Below, in pieces: positions 37,581 through 50,200 of a DNA stretch of 64,000 nt. Both the position numbers and the translations under genes were made by a program. Source of the stretch: Corella eumyota (Eukaryota > Chordata > Ascidiacea > Phlebobranchia > Corellidae); assembly GCA_963082875.1 (NCBI GenBank), contig OY720097.1, positions 248,001-312,000 on the forward strand, in the 5' to 3' direction. The notes beneath the pieces are model-generated. The model ran no database searches and was not told the origin of the DNA. It was given only the letters and a program-made list of their open reading frames with translations. Within the stretch, counting starts at the first letter, position 1; the number at the start of each line of letters is the position of its first letter.

Positions 37581-39225
37581 ATGGCAGATGACGACATTCC
37601 ACAGATCAATGTTAACGTGCATGTTCATAGACATGATAACAGGTAAACAATTACATTAATTAATATATTAATTAGTTAATATATTCAATACTTGAAATTT
37701 TGTTTACAGAGAGATAGAAGCGAATATAGAACATGCAGGTAACCTCAAAAACCTTAATTCAATTTGTGTAAGCAACACTTTAAACTTAAAATTAATATTT
37801 AACAATATTGTTGCAGACCAAGTTACCCAAAATGTAGTCCTTCATGAAAATGCTAGAAATGAAGAAAATGCGGGTAATGTTGGAGCAGACAATGTGACCG
37901 ATTCGCGAACAACTGAAGCAGAATTACCGACATCTATAGAACCAAAACAACAAATTGGTGAGTTGACAAAAACTATAGCAAAAAAGTAAAAAGTTGGTAA
38001 TACAAAATGCCCAAACTATATAAACCTTAGTTGTTTAAACCGCGACATTTAAACTTTTAACACGATAGCCATTAATATAAATGTTTGGTTGGCAGCTCCA
38101 TCGTGCGGATAGTAATTTATTAGTAATTTATTATTTTTAGGTAAAAATGTGACGTCACAAGAGTTGTTAGAAATTATCGACCACGAAGGTAAGTTTTAAC
38201 AGAGCACAAGAAAATTAACTCAAATTTATATGACTATGTCGCAATAAGTTAGTAATAAGCCTTATTATGACGTAACATATACTATTTGTGTACATTACAA
38301 AACTGTTTTGGTAATTTTTATTTTATTTAACAACAACTAATTGGTAATTAAATATGGTATTTTAAGTAAACGACATTGATTCAACTCCTAGTAATTTTTA
38401 TATTTAGAAATAGTTCACAAATTACAAACTGAAAATAATTTTGACGCCATTTTTTCTGCAACAATAAAGCATTCTGAATACAACCCAGAAATACAAAGCA
38501 TCTCAAATCTTATACTTTCCTATGTTGCTTGTTTAAAAACCAAAAAGTATTATCGCGTTGCTCAGATCAGAGACAAAATAACTTTAATAATTCGAAACAA
38601 AACTCAGCTAACTGCATCAGAAGTTTTTTCTGTAGCTAATGATCTTCGTACCCAGAAGAAATACCTAAAGTCCATTCTATTTAACTCGATCGCATTTTCC
38701 TTATTAGGGGATAATAACAACCCGGACAATGATGTTGAGAATATGGTGTGCTGTGTTTCGGGGATAAGTGTTTCAGTTCGAAAAATGTTAAAGGAAGATC
38801 AAAACATGAGAAGTGTTGTACAGCATCACGTGATCCCACTCATGCATGAACTTAAAACGAGAGTGGAAAACTTACCTGGAGTAAACGCGGAACTAAAAGT
38901 TGTTCAACTGAGTTCATGTTTGTGTAATATCGGGTATTGCGAGGAGTTGGCAGATATTGACTGCTTTCAAACATATACAGAAGGGCTCAGATTGATGAAT
39001 ACGATCGAGAATAAACAAAAATATAATGTTTACGGAGTTCTCTTAAATAACATTGGTGAGTGGTATGAAAACAATTCTCAATATAGCGAAGCAGTCTCCA
39101 AATACACCGAGGCAATCGAAGCTTACAAACAAGCTACTGATTGGTCAGATGATGATCGGAAAGAAAGTGTAATGGGGATAACTAAAAATTATTTGAAGAT
39201 CAGCAAAGCAAAATTAACCAACTAG
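37581..39225 (+). CDS. TPR-like family protein, copy 6 of 6
   Basis: Five exons: 37581-37642, 37710-37738, 37817-37957, 38141-38188 and 38408-39225; 365 residues. Exon 3 lacks 24 bp found elsewhere, removing a Ser/Thr-rich piece. In the last exon the family's internal Met-Lys-His-Ser reads Ile-Lys-His-Ser, yet the frame runs unbroken from the acceptor, which shows that the upstream exons really code. The TPR-like stretch is LLNNIGEWYENNSQYSEAV. Intron 1 keeps the TTAATATATTAATTAGTTAA block also seen in copies 1-4. Function unknown. Confidence 0.8.
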
Positions 39226-39834
39226 AATTCCTTCTAAATACCGAACTACCTGAATTGACCAAAACTATTTTAATAAAAGCGCCAATTTATTTTTGGTTTA
39301 TTATAAACCTGTTTTAATTTTTGCTCAATTTAACACATTCTTGTACATACTGAAGTTAGGATTTGGTGTTGTTTTGTTGTACATAACCATTAAATACAAT
39401 TGCTTGTTTAATTATTGTTTTAAAATATAAATTTATGTTGTTTTGATTTCCAGTAATATTTAGTGATTATTGCTTGCGCGTAGTTATGCTTGAATAAATT
39501 AAATAATTAAACTTTGTCCTCAACTGGTGCAAAAAGGAGTTTAAGATTAAATAAAATTTGGTTTAATTTACTAAAGCAAAATAGTATTTAGAGGATAAAA
39601 ATTAAATTTAAGTTATTACTAAACAAATAATTTAATAATTTTTTAACGGCAACTCCAAAATGCAAAAATCATCCTAAACATATTTGCAGTTTTATAAAAA
39701 AACGTCCCAAAACGAGGACAAACCTGCCAGGTTACCAGTAATAATTTCGATCACGCGAATATTAAAGCGCAAGAGATCAGTTGTCATAGAAACGGACAAG
39801 CTGTGTTTTCTGATAATTAATCTAATTAGTTAAA
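39226..39834. other. Intergenic, TPR copy 6 to FAM47
   Basis: AT-rich; no gene, RNA or mobile element seen. Confidence 0.4.
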
Positions 39835-42800
39835 ATGGCCCAAAATAAATACGATCTTTTGTTGGTGCCGAAAAAGTCAAACCAAACAATTCGAGAACAA
39901 CCTTGGTAAGTTAAAATGTCAGGCTTTGTGCTGTGTCATATAATTATTTTGTAGTTGTATTTGCTTATCCTACATGTTCAGATGGGTAACCAGACACTTC
40001 GGCCCCCGGACACTTCGGCCAAAATTTTTTTTTTAAAACAGCGGGGATTTTGCATTTTAATTACCGCGAGAAATTTTATTTTCGCGTAGTTATATACAGT
40101 TTTTTAGACAGTATTTGAAACAAAATAAGCAGTAAATTAATATTTTTTTTTTTAATAATAATGTGCAAGAACATGTTATCTTTCTTTTGGCGTGTCAATT
40201 TTTTAATTTTATAAACTAAAACCTATAAAAAACTAGTTTTGAAAGCGGCGCTTTTAGGTGACGGAAGACAATGCATAATGTTATCTCGTATTTTGCCAAA
40301 TAGTGCCGCTGTTCAAAACAATATTTAAAGAAAATAGAGCGCTAATTTTTCATTTTTTACACTAAGAATTATGCATAAATATGTAATCTTTCTTTTCCTG
40401 TGTCAATTTTTTTTTCTTGTGTCACCTAAAAGCGCGCGCTTTCAAAATGAGTTTTTTATAGGTTTTAGTTTGTAAAATTAAAAAATTGTCTTTTCTGACA
40501 GTTGGTATAATTTTATCTTCTTGATATTTTAATTCCAACCAACCAGGTACAAGGAACGGCTTCAAACAAAATATTTAAAACAACGGAAGCGGGGGGAACT
40601 ATCGGAGACTCTGATTGGTCGAAATTGGGTTCTACTTCGGTCGGGGATCGATGATTTTAGGGATGGGAAACCCCCTGAATTTGATGGAAAATTTATCGTC
40701 GAGGTAAAAATCTTGATAAAAATAATTTAAGAAAAAACTGCTCTCTAAAGTTCAAGTCACAAATTACATGGATATATTAAACCCCAACTTTCACATTTGA
40801 TAGTCAATTAAATTTATATTTCAGGGTACAAAAGGGATTTCCCCCGTGTTGAGCCACAGTAAAGATTCGTTATCGAGTCGACTGAGGAGGGAAAATGTTC
40901 AAGAAAGGTCCTTATTAATTAAATGTTTAAATAAATTAAGAAATCAAATTTAAATGCAAAAAACATTCCATAAAAAAAGATATTTACCTAAGAAAAAAGT
41001 TTGTTAGAACCTTCCATTTATAGAATAAGTTCTGATGGCAATTGTACTTAATTTTATTTAACCCAAAAATAAATAAAAATCCAAAGTGTTCACGTTATAA
41101 TAACAACAGTTAATAGAGCTTGTTAGGCATCAAGAAATTTGGCAAAGTAGTATTAAAAGTTTTCCATCATCATGCTGTGGGGTCAAAAGGATTATTTAAA
41201 ATATCATTTTTTAGATCTCCCAAACCCCAGATGACAAAATTTCAAACTTGTTTCGACAAACGACTACCGCTCCAACAAAAGAGGACGGATCACATCGAGG
41301 AGGTGGAGTTTGGGCTGACGCAACATCCACTTGCTCTCTACCCCCACCTGGAGGAAGGAATGCCACCCGAGGTTTGACATCAGATTGGTTGAAACTAAAA
41401 TATAATTTTAAAATTTGAACTTTGACCCTTTAGTTGTTTGAGGAGATTGTTGACCTTCTTGACCCTGCCATGAACCCTGACCTTGAGTCAGAGGCTGATG
41501 GGAGTTCAACCGTGACAGACCGTCGAACCACGACTGAAGCAAGTTTAATAAGGTAGTCTTTATGATGTCATAATACTGTAGCAAACTAATATTTTGTATT
41601 GGAGGAAACTTTTTACTATTTTGTCTTAAACTTCGTAGAATGTTTATTTTTTTACCCTTTAACTTATATTGATATATTTGTTATACTTCTAATATAGTAT
41701 TTTAATAATACACCCATCTAATTATATAAATATCATACAAGAATAAACAAAGTTTAAATATTTTCTTAGAATGAGTCTTCAAGAAGGAATCAACCTTCCT
41801 GAAAGGTAAACTTTAAAGTTTCAAGTTTTAAAAATTTTACAAATTCCTAAAATTTCGGAACATTATTAACAAAATTGAATTTTTAGTTATTTGCCAAAAC
41901 AAAGGAACCCGTACAAATGGATTTTGAGAAAAGATTCGGGACAAAAAGATGAGAAAAAGGGAACAAAAAAACGACCGACGTCACCCTCACAAGATGAACA
42001 TATTAAAAAAGTTTGTTGTAATTAATTATTGGTGATTTGCATGTAGTTGATATTTGTAAGTTTTAAGGGATTTTTATGAATAATTTTTGCAAGACTGACT
42101 TCACATCTTTATCTTAATCACCCCCATGTTACTATATTTTATTGCGTTTTATTTATTCTCGATGTGGAAAGGTTGACTTTACGGCCTAAACATAGAGTAG
42201 CATTTGTTACCTTGACATAAGGTAATTATAATTGTAACTGCTCAATAATTAACCTGTTCATTAAATTTGGCTGGGCAAGAGTTTGTACTGTTAAAACACT
42301 TAAGGACAATATAACATGAAAGCAGTAGGAATTGAACCCAAGGCCTCATACTGTGAAGCCAAGTGTTCTAAGCACTACATTTGATCTGCCTGAATAACTA
42401 TAACATCGCATAATTTCCAACACTAAATCATGATTATGACATCATACCAGGTAACAAAGGAGTTTTGTGATTGGGTAACAAACCTTGGTGGAGATAGCAA
42501 CAACGTAGAGGAATCCACGATAATGAGTTTGTTTGCAAGTGGATATGAGACCAAGGTTAGTTTAGTGTTGATTTTTACCAATGTTTAAAGTGAAATTGTG
42601 GCAACAAATTAAATATTTGGATTGCTTTTCATTTGATTTAAATAAATATTAAACTTTTAAATAAAATTAGACCCAGATTTTTAGCCAAATTTTAATTTAA
42701 AACACATGAAAACAATGGTTTCTTTTTTTTAGCCCGCTTTGTCTGTTCCCATTCATGTTGTTGAACTTTCAAACGTTCCGCCAGAACTTAGAGTCTCTGC

Positions 42801-43746
42801 CGGAATATCACCCAGGGGTTCCGCTAAGAAAAGTCATCCCTCTTCTGCAGTGCCAACAAACCAGGCGGTGAGTTTAAACTTTTTTGTTTGGAAACACTTT
42901 TAAATATAAGACTAAAAAAGTGTAAAAAAAATTTGTCCCCTTCACAGGATTTAACCCCCTCCTATGAACCCTCTTGGGTCAAGGTCAAATATGGGGCATG
43001 GTATTTGGACCCCTCAACCTGGAAGTTAAGGGGGGCAGATGAACCCCTTGAAAACCCCGATGAAGTCCTGAGACGAGAGATGTCGGAATCAAAAAAGAAG
43101 AGTGACGAGATGGACTCACAACTTGCTCCACTACATGGCGCTAGAGCGTTCAGGTTTGTTCAAAATTTACTCTCCATAAGAAATTGACCTCTGGTTGTGT
43201 AGTATGAAGGTTACTGCATTGGATTACCTTAGCTCACAAACCAAAAGGTTTCGAGTTATGCCATTTTCTTTACCCTTTATTTTGTCGTTCACAAATAGCT
43301 CGAACACATTATGATTGTACACCCTTACCCAATATGTAAACCACTTTTAAAGTAAGAGAGGACAAATTTTTAATGACTTTTTATCAATTTTCCGCATAAG
43401 AAAATTTGCTCAGGACCAAAGTTGATTTATGTATTTTTAAAAGGTAAAAAAAAAAATTGTCGCAATTTATACACAAAGGCGGTTAATCTAAAAAATGCAA
43501 GATTTTAATTAAATAAAATTAATTAATTAAATTTGTTAATTAACAAATTCCAGAGACTTCCTGGAATCCAACAACAAACGAAAACCTGAATTTATGACAA
43601 AAGTCGCCGAACTTCAAAACTTTGAAGATTCTAAAAATGAAATCGTTCAACCAAATCATACTCCACATCGTCTTTACTCACGCGCGACAACCCGTGTTCG
43701 ATCAGGCATGACTATGAGGTCAAATTCATCGGTCGGGTTCAGATAA
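39835..43746 (+). CDS. FAM47E: FAM47-family protein
   Basis: Eleven exons: 39835-39905, 40547-40703, 40825-40907, 41215-41371, 41434-41552, 41770-41805, 41887-42010, 42451-42555, 42733-42867, 42948-43153, 43554-43746; 461 residues with matching phases. Similarity to human FAM47E runs along its length: NWVLLRSGIDDFRDGKPP, LTQHPLALYPHLEEGMPPE, EFCDWVTNLGG, and the diagnostic WVKVKYGAWYLDPSTWK followed by ADEPL. FAM47E has been linked to PRMT5 and chromatin in mammals; the role in this animal is not shown by the sequence. The C-terminal exon is basic and Ser/Thr-rich. AATAAA lies at 43,812. The gene converges on INPP4. Orthology is to the FAM47 family as a whole, so the E symbol is approximate. 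Confidence 0.85.
39985..40500. mobile_element. Foldback-like element
   Basis: Arms of about 70 bp are inverted: at 40,194-40,262 (AACTAAAACCTATAAAAAAC, then GAAAGCGGCGCTTTTAGGTG) and at 40,420-40,500 (CACCTAAAAGCGCGCGCTTT, then GTTTTTTATAGGTTTTAGTT). A double GACACTTCGGCC lies at 39,990-40,020. It sits in the first FAM47 intron. Limits and class are uncertain. Confidence 0.4.
42150..42388 (-). mobile_element. tRNA-derived SINE, family A, diverged
   Basis: Old copy in a FAM47 intron: CGATGTGGAAAGGTTGAC, CATAGAGTAGCAT, and GGAATTGAACCCAAGGCCTC. Confidence 0.55.
43185..43365 (+). mobile_element. tRNA-derived SINE, family B, diverged
   Basis: CAAACCAAAAGGTTTCGAGTT followed by a body like those at 8,805 and 55,328 (AATAGCTCGAACACATTATG). 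It lies in the last FAM47 intron. Confidence 0.45.
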
Positions 43747-44213
43747 TGGGACATTGTTCGTAACAATGAAAAAAATAAAAAAACAATTGGAAAAAATTTT
43801 CCATTTTTTTTAATAAAATAAAAAATAATTTGTATTTTTATATTGTTGTAGAAAATATCGAGATCTATTTTCTAACTATTGCCCTCTACTACTAATAAGT
43901 TTAACATCTCCTTATTAAAGCGAACAACATTTTATTTAAACTTTTTTTTTACAATTGCACCAAATTGCTACTTAAGTGCTTTTCAATAAAATCCTAGAGT
44001 AACAAGAAATATGATTTTAATAAAAACAAAATTATTTACATTTTAAACTTTAAAAAAATGACAACTCTGAGGTTTACTAAAATCTCAGTTTTTTGGCAAC
44101 CCTGAAATCAAGAACAAAACTATTCCCTCGAGGTTGGTAACAAAAATAAAATTATTGCCTATTTTTTCAAAATTTGTACAAAGAAAGTGGAAACCCTGAG
44201 ATCGAGGATAAAG
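43747..44213. other. Convergent 3' flanks of FAM47 and INPP4
   Basis: FAM47 AATAAA at 43,812; minus-strand AATAAA for INPP4 near 43,931. No further gene is seen. Confidence 0.4.
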
Positions 44214-47200
44214 TTAAGTTTCTCCCTTGCCAAAAGTGCCCTCCGGTGGTCGATAAAGTTTAGGAAAAGTCAAAAGCTGGACAGATGTGAAAGTAAATCT
44301 CCGAGCCCCGATATTTTTTAAACAATTTTCCCTCCTTGTCCCTTGACTGTGATATCAGAAGTAATTGTTAGTTGGTCATAAGTGATCGGTAAAAAATTAA
44401 AGTTTTATTTATCCTCGATGTGGAAAGGTCGAACACGTGGCCACAACATAGAGCAACACCAGTTACTCCGACCCAATTTTAAGTTGCCTGTGGCAGTTTG
44501 GAATATTATTGATTATAATTGTCCGACGATGAAGTGCTGGCGCAGAAGTTTACACGCCTTACTTAAGGGCACTACAGCATGAGAGCAGTGAGAATCAAAC
44601 CCAGAACTTCATGTAGTTTAAGCATTCCAACCACTTCACTTGTCAGTGTTTTTTTACTGAAAAATTTAGTGTCCTATAAAAGCCCATACCCAATAAACCA
44701 AATAACATAAAAGTTATCTCGAACCTTCTGAAACAAGCGAGAGCAGAGCTGAAAGCGTTTTGTTGCATCCAGTGCTGATTGGTCAATATCCGTGCTTGCT
44801 CAAGTGTGACGGACATCGAGGTTCGATCTTTTGCACTTTTACAACTTGTGATCCGAACCCCGTTCAATCTTCGGGTGATCTGCGGAAGAAAGATGTTGTG
44901 AAAATATTGAAATTGTGCCTGAAAATTCTGGTGGAACCCAACCTTTATTACTATACAAGACGTTTTCAGAAAATTCGACCTTTTTACTGAAATTTAGGTC
45001 AACATTTTGTTAAAAATTAAATGGTGTATTTCAGAGAGGGGTTAGGGGTGAGGTGGGATTATTATAAAGTAGGAGAAAACATGAAAAATAAGTTGTATTT
45101 GCCTACTTTACCAATACCATATTACTGAATAGAAATAAATTTTTACTAAAATTTAAGTTGTATTTGCCTACTTTACCAATACCATATTACTGAATAGAAA
45201 TAAATTTTTACTAAAATTTAAGTTGATATTCTGTTAAGGATTAAACAACATTTTAATAAAAAAATATCTAATTGATAGTAAAACAGTATATTTAAACATA
45301 TAATTCTGATAATGCATCTATAAGTTAAAAAAAGTTTAGAAAAGTAATCTAAATTGATTACAAATATTTTTTTACAAATTGAATGCATTTCTAAGGTAAA
45401 GCGTAGGGTAGAAAGAAAATAATAGGAAATGTACATTTGCCCAGTAAAAATATCTTTTGTTAATACGTAAGAAATTTATAATTAAACTAAATTATTTTTC
45501 AAATTATAATTAAATAAAAATAATATTTTCGAAACAAAACTTACATCACCAGCTAGTTGCAAAATTTCAACATTTTTATTTTTCTTCATTTCCATGACCT
45601 TGGTTAACCTTGTGATGACCTCCATAAGAGGACAACTTGGGTCATGACCTTTGACATCTTTACTAAATGACCCCGCATGACGAATTTTCTCTTTTAGGGT
45701 TTCTGGACAATTATCTCGAACCTACAGGGTTGTCAATTTATTTTAAAATACAAAAAAAAATAAAAATACAAAAAAAATAAAAATTCTGACAAAAATTTAA
45801 AAAAATTATTTTTTATTAATTAACAACAAAAAATATCAAAACCTTAAATAAAAGTGAACAAATACCTTATCATAATATTGCAGAAGTCTTGATTTCGATT
45901 CCAAATTAATATAATCCTGAAGTGAATTGTTTCCGACTCGATCAGCTATACTTTGTTCCTCGTTTATTCCAATGTTAAAGAACACCGGGTGGAGCTGTTC
46001 ACATTTTTAAAAATATTAAAATTTAATTCTATTAATATTGGAGTTTAGTGTAGTTACTGGTTTACCACACATGAGGTCGTGGGTTTAATCCCCACTGCTC
46101 TTATGCTGTAGCGCCTTAGAGTAAGGCGCTATAAACGGTATTAACTCCTGCTAAGTCAACATTTAATCAGCAGAATAATTACTGGGCAATTATAGTCTCT
46201 ATAATATCCCAAACTGCCACAGGCAACTCGAGACTGGGTTGGGGTAACTGATGTTACTCTAAGTTTAAGTCGCAAAGTCGGCCTTTCCTCATTGAGGATA
46301 AAGATATAAGAAAAAGTTAAAACTGGGTCACTATTAAACCATCATAAAAAATCATATTTAAACAAATTAATTTAAACCCACCTTTATTAATTGTCCTTGT
46401 TGTAGTTCTTGAGGTAAAAGTGAAAAAGTTTTCTCATCAAAATGTAAACTAAAATAAACAAAAATAAAATTAAAAAGTAGGAACTTTTTCCATGCAAGAT
46501 ATTATAATAAACTTACTTTATAATTAAAGTGTCTACTGTTCCAGATAGGGTTGGCAAAAGTTGACAATTCTTTATATTTGAGTTAGGAATTTCTTTGTTT
46601 GATTCAAATTTATTTAATTTAAATTTAACATTTTGTAAATCCATTATCCCAACTACATAATCCTAAAATAATAAAACTTTACAAATTATTTTTAGTTTTT
46701 TTTTACATTTATTTATCCTCGATGTGGGAAAGTCGAATGCGCGACCTAAACATAGAGTAACATCAGTTACTCCGACCCAGTCTCAAGTTGACTTTGGCCG
46801 TTTGGGATATTATTAACCATAATTACTCAAGTTGATCCAACATGGAAGCAGTGGGATTCGAACCCAAAACCTCATGCAGGAAAGCCCAGTGTTCTGACCA
46901 CTACACCATGCGTATTGATTTCAATAAATAAATTTTTATATCCTACATTTTAAAAATATTAATTTTTAACTAACATTTTTAAAAAATATATAAGTAATTT
47001 AAACAACTTATTTATCAAAAAAAACATCTAAAAATTAACAAAAATTAGGATTAAACTTTTACAAATTTTTAATATTAAAATTTTTTAACCGAACCTGTAG
47101 CATAGCAAGCTCATTAGCATAAGTGCTTAGAAGGGACTCCACCTGAAGTAAAATTCCCACTTTTAGGAACTGATGTAACTTTAGTTTATCCTCGATTGAG

Positions 47201-50200
47201 GAACATATTGTGGTGACAACTGAAGTTATACAAGCCGATAACTGAAAAAAATATCATTTTACAAATAAATTCTTTGTAAACTTAGTTCAAAAAAATAAAT
47301 AATAACAAATTTTTAATTAAACTTACTTAATGATATTAAAAATTAAAAGAAATTAGGTAATAGTTCTAAAAAATCAAAACAAAACTTAATTGTTTAAAAA
47401 TTTAATTAATTAAAAATAAATCTTAATTTTACTTACTGCTTGAGAGAAAACGACGTTTCTCCGATAATTAAGTTCCTCGTTAATTACTCGTTCCAGTTGA
47501 GCGAACATCAACCCTGACCTTACTTCGTTATAAATGACCTCTGTTGCCTTCTGTAACCTTCTAAGTTCAAGGGTTGCATTTTCAAGGTCATTAGAAGTAA
47601 CAACTAAAATTTTTAAAAAAATAACAAAAATTTATTCTCGATGTGGAAAGATTAACGTCACAACCTAAATATAAAGTAACATCAGTTACCCCGACCCAGT
47701 CTTGAGTTGTCTTTATCAGTTTGAGATATTATAGATGATAATTGCCCGATAATTATGCTGCTGATTAAGTGCTGGCTCAGCAGGAGTTCATACCGTTTAT
47801 AGCTCCTTACTCAAGGGCGCTACAGCATGAGAGTAGTGGGGATTGATCCCACGACCTTGTTTAAAGATGCAAAGTCACCAACAATGCCATGCTGAAACTC
47901 ACAGAAACAATAATAAAAAAATAAAACAAGCAATTACCTCCTTCCCCAGTTAGGAAAGCTTGTTCAAGGTTGGGGTTAGTGACCTTTGTGGTTGTCTTGA
48001 CAACGTTTGAGAATATCGACAACAAATCTAACTTTAAATTATCCTGAAAAAGGAATTCAAAATTTGTATTAATATAGTTTTTAATCTAATCGGTTAGTTT
48101 AAATTTAATCATTTAGATTTAAGTGTTGTACTTTATTTAATTTATTTAATCAAGTTGCTAAAATTTGATCTTTTTATTTTCGAAGTTTTTTACCCATCTA
48201 TCTTCTGTTGTAGAATCTTGGTTTGAAGGGGAAGCACCACCAGGGAAACCACCATGAGAGGATTTTCTAACTTGAAATAGTGCTGAGACCTGATCTCTTA
48301 TTTCTTGTTTCTCGCATATTAAGTTTAATTTAGCCGTCTGTTAAAATTTAAAATCAAATTTGTTAAAATATTCAATTTAGTGTTGTAAACAATATATTTA
48401 AGTCAATATAATAGTGCTTAATTTTTGATATAAAGCTGGATAGAAAAATAAAAATGCTATAACATACTGATATATAAAAAAGGTCTATATATATATTTTT
48501 ATTCTACATTTAATAAAGGTATTTATATATATGTCCAATTTATAAGCCTACAAAATAAATAAAACTGCTGTTTGTGGTGTGCAGGTAAATTATTACTGGC
48601 AAAAATTAGTTAAGAGTTGCGACCATATTACAACAATTAAAATGCAATCTAAATAATAAGAAAAAGTGTTATAAAGAAAAACAAAATTTTTTGACCTTTG
48701 AGCTTAATTCAGCCAAATAACCTGCAGCAACTGAGGATAAACTATTATTTTTTTCCCCGTTTAATACTTGTTCCAACTGAGCGCACAATGCAGTCACCTC
48801 TTCAACTTTAACTTTGACCTCCGATAATAAGTGACCTTGATTCGACCTCTGCAGGCAATGTGCAATCGGGTGAAGCGTTAAATTGTTCTTTTTACTGAAA
48901 AAAAAAAAAAAATTAAAATTTCAAAAAATTTAAAAAAAAATTTTATTTTTAATTTTTTTTTACCTTTTTCCTCCCCCTGCGTCGTCATGGTGATGGTTAG
49001 TAAGTTGTTGCAACAAACCCCCAGATTTAAACCCCATAGCATAAGCTGTACTGGCCCCCACTGTTGTGATGTCATAATCCATAAATTCTTCTTTATGATC
49101 TACCGTATTACTGCAAAAAAAAATATTTTAAAAATCAAAAAAATGTTAAATTATTATTTTTGTTAAAATTCTAAGATGTTAATTTGAAGTTTGATTCCCA
49201 CTTCTCACATTCTTTTAATTAATTACAAAAAAGTTAAAACAATTAGTTCACAATCTGCAATTGTCATTATTATACGACCATGTGTAAACCTGCAGCGTGG
49301 TGTAGTGGTAAGAACACTTCCTACACTAATGGGGTTCAATTTCCACTGATCTCATGCTCTAGCGCCCATGCATAAGGAATGATAAACAGTAAGAACTCCT
49401 GCTGAGCTAGCACTTAATCAGCAGCATAATAATTGAGTAATTGTATTCTATAATATTCCAAACTGCTAAAGTCAACTTAAGACTGGGCAGGATAACAAAT
49501 GTTACTCTATGTTTAAGCTGTGAAGTTGACCTCCTACATCAAGGATAAATATATACAAAAAAAAATGTTTTAACAATGTTTTAACAATTTAACTAACCTA
49601 TTGTTTCCATAACTAGAGTTCATGACCCTTAACCTTTGTAATTGGAGGTTAGTGGGTGAAAATTCAAGGTCAGTGACCCCTTTATCAACACTTTTCTTTA
49701 AATATGGTTCTAAAAATTTTGTTTAATTAAAAAATATTAATTATTTTTAAAAGAGAACAAAAAGGCATTTTAACAAATAAAAAAAATATTTAAATTTTAA
49801 TTAATACAAAAAGTAATTAATAAAATATTAATTATTTACTTTGGTAAACTGAGAGTAAATATTTGAGCCTGTTCTGATATTTTTGGAGATAAATTCGAGT
49901 TTTTTCAATTTTTTTCTTTCTTATTTCCTCCCAGTTCCCTTTTAAATTTCCTAATTTCTCCAAACTTAAAAGTTTTTTACTTTCCTCTTTAATCAACAAC
50001 TTTCTAAAAATAAAAATAAAAATTGTTCTTAGTCTTAAAAATGTATTCAGCACAAAACAACCTTTTTGTAATGACAAAATCTTACTAGTTAGAAATGAAT
50101 AAATAAAGCTAAAAGGATGTTAAATATATGTTACTATATGTATGTTTAAATTAGGGCTTACAACATAAATTAAACTGCCATTTGTGATGTGCAAATATAA

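Noticed and set aside
42888-43187. ATG-led 99-codon ORF as a separate gene
   Set aside because: Its body is FAM47 exon 10 with intron read at both ends.
45218-45436. Minus-strand 72-codon hydrophobic ORF
   Set aside because: AT-rich intronic sequence of INPP4 next to a recent duplication; no homology.
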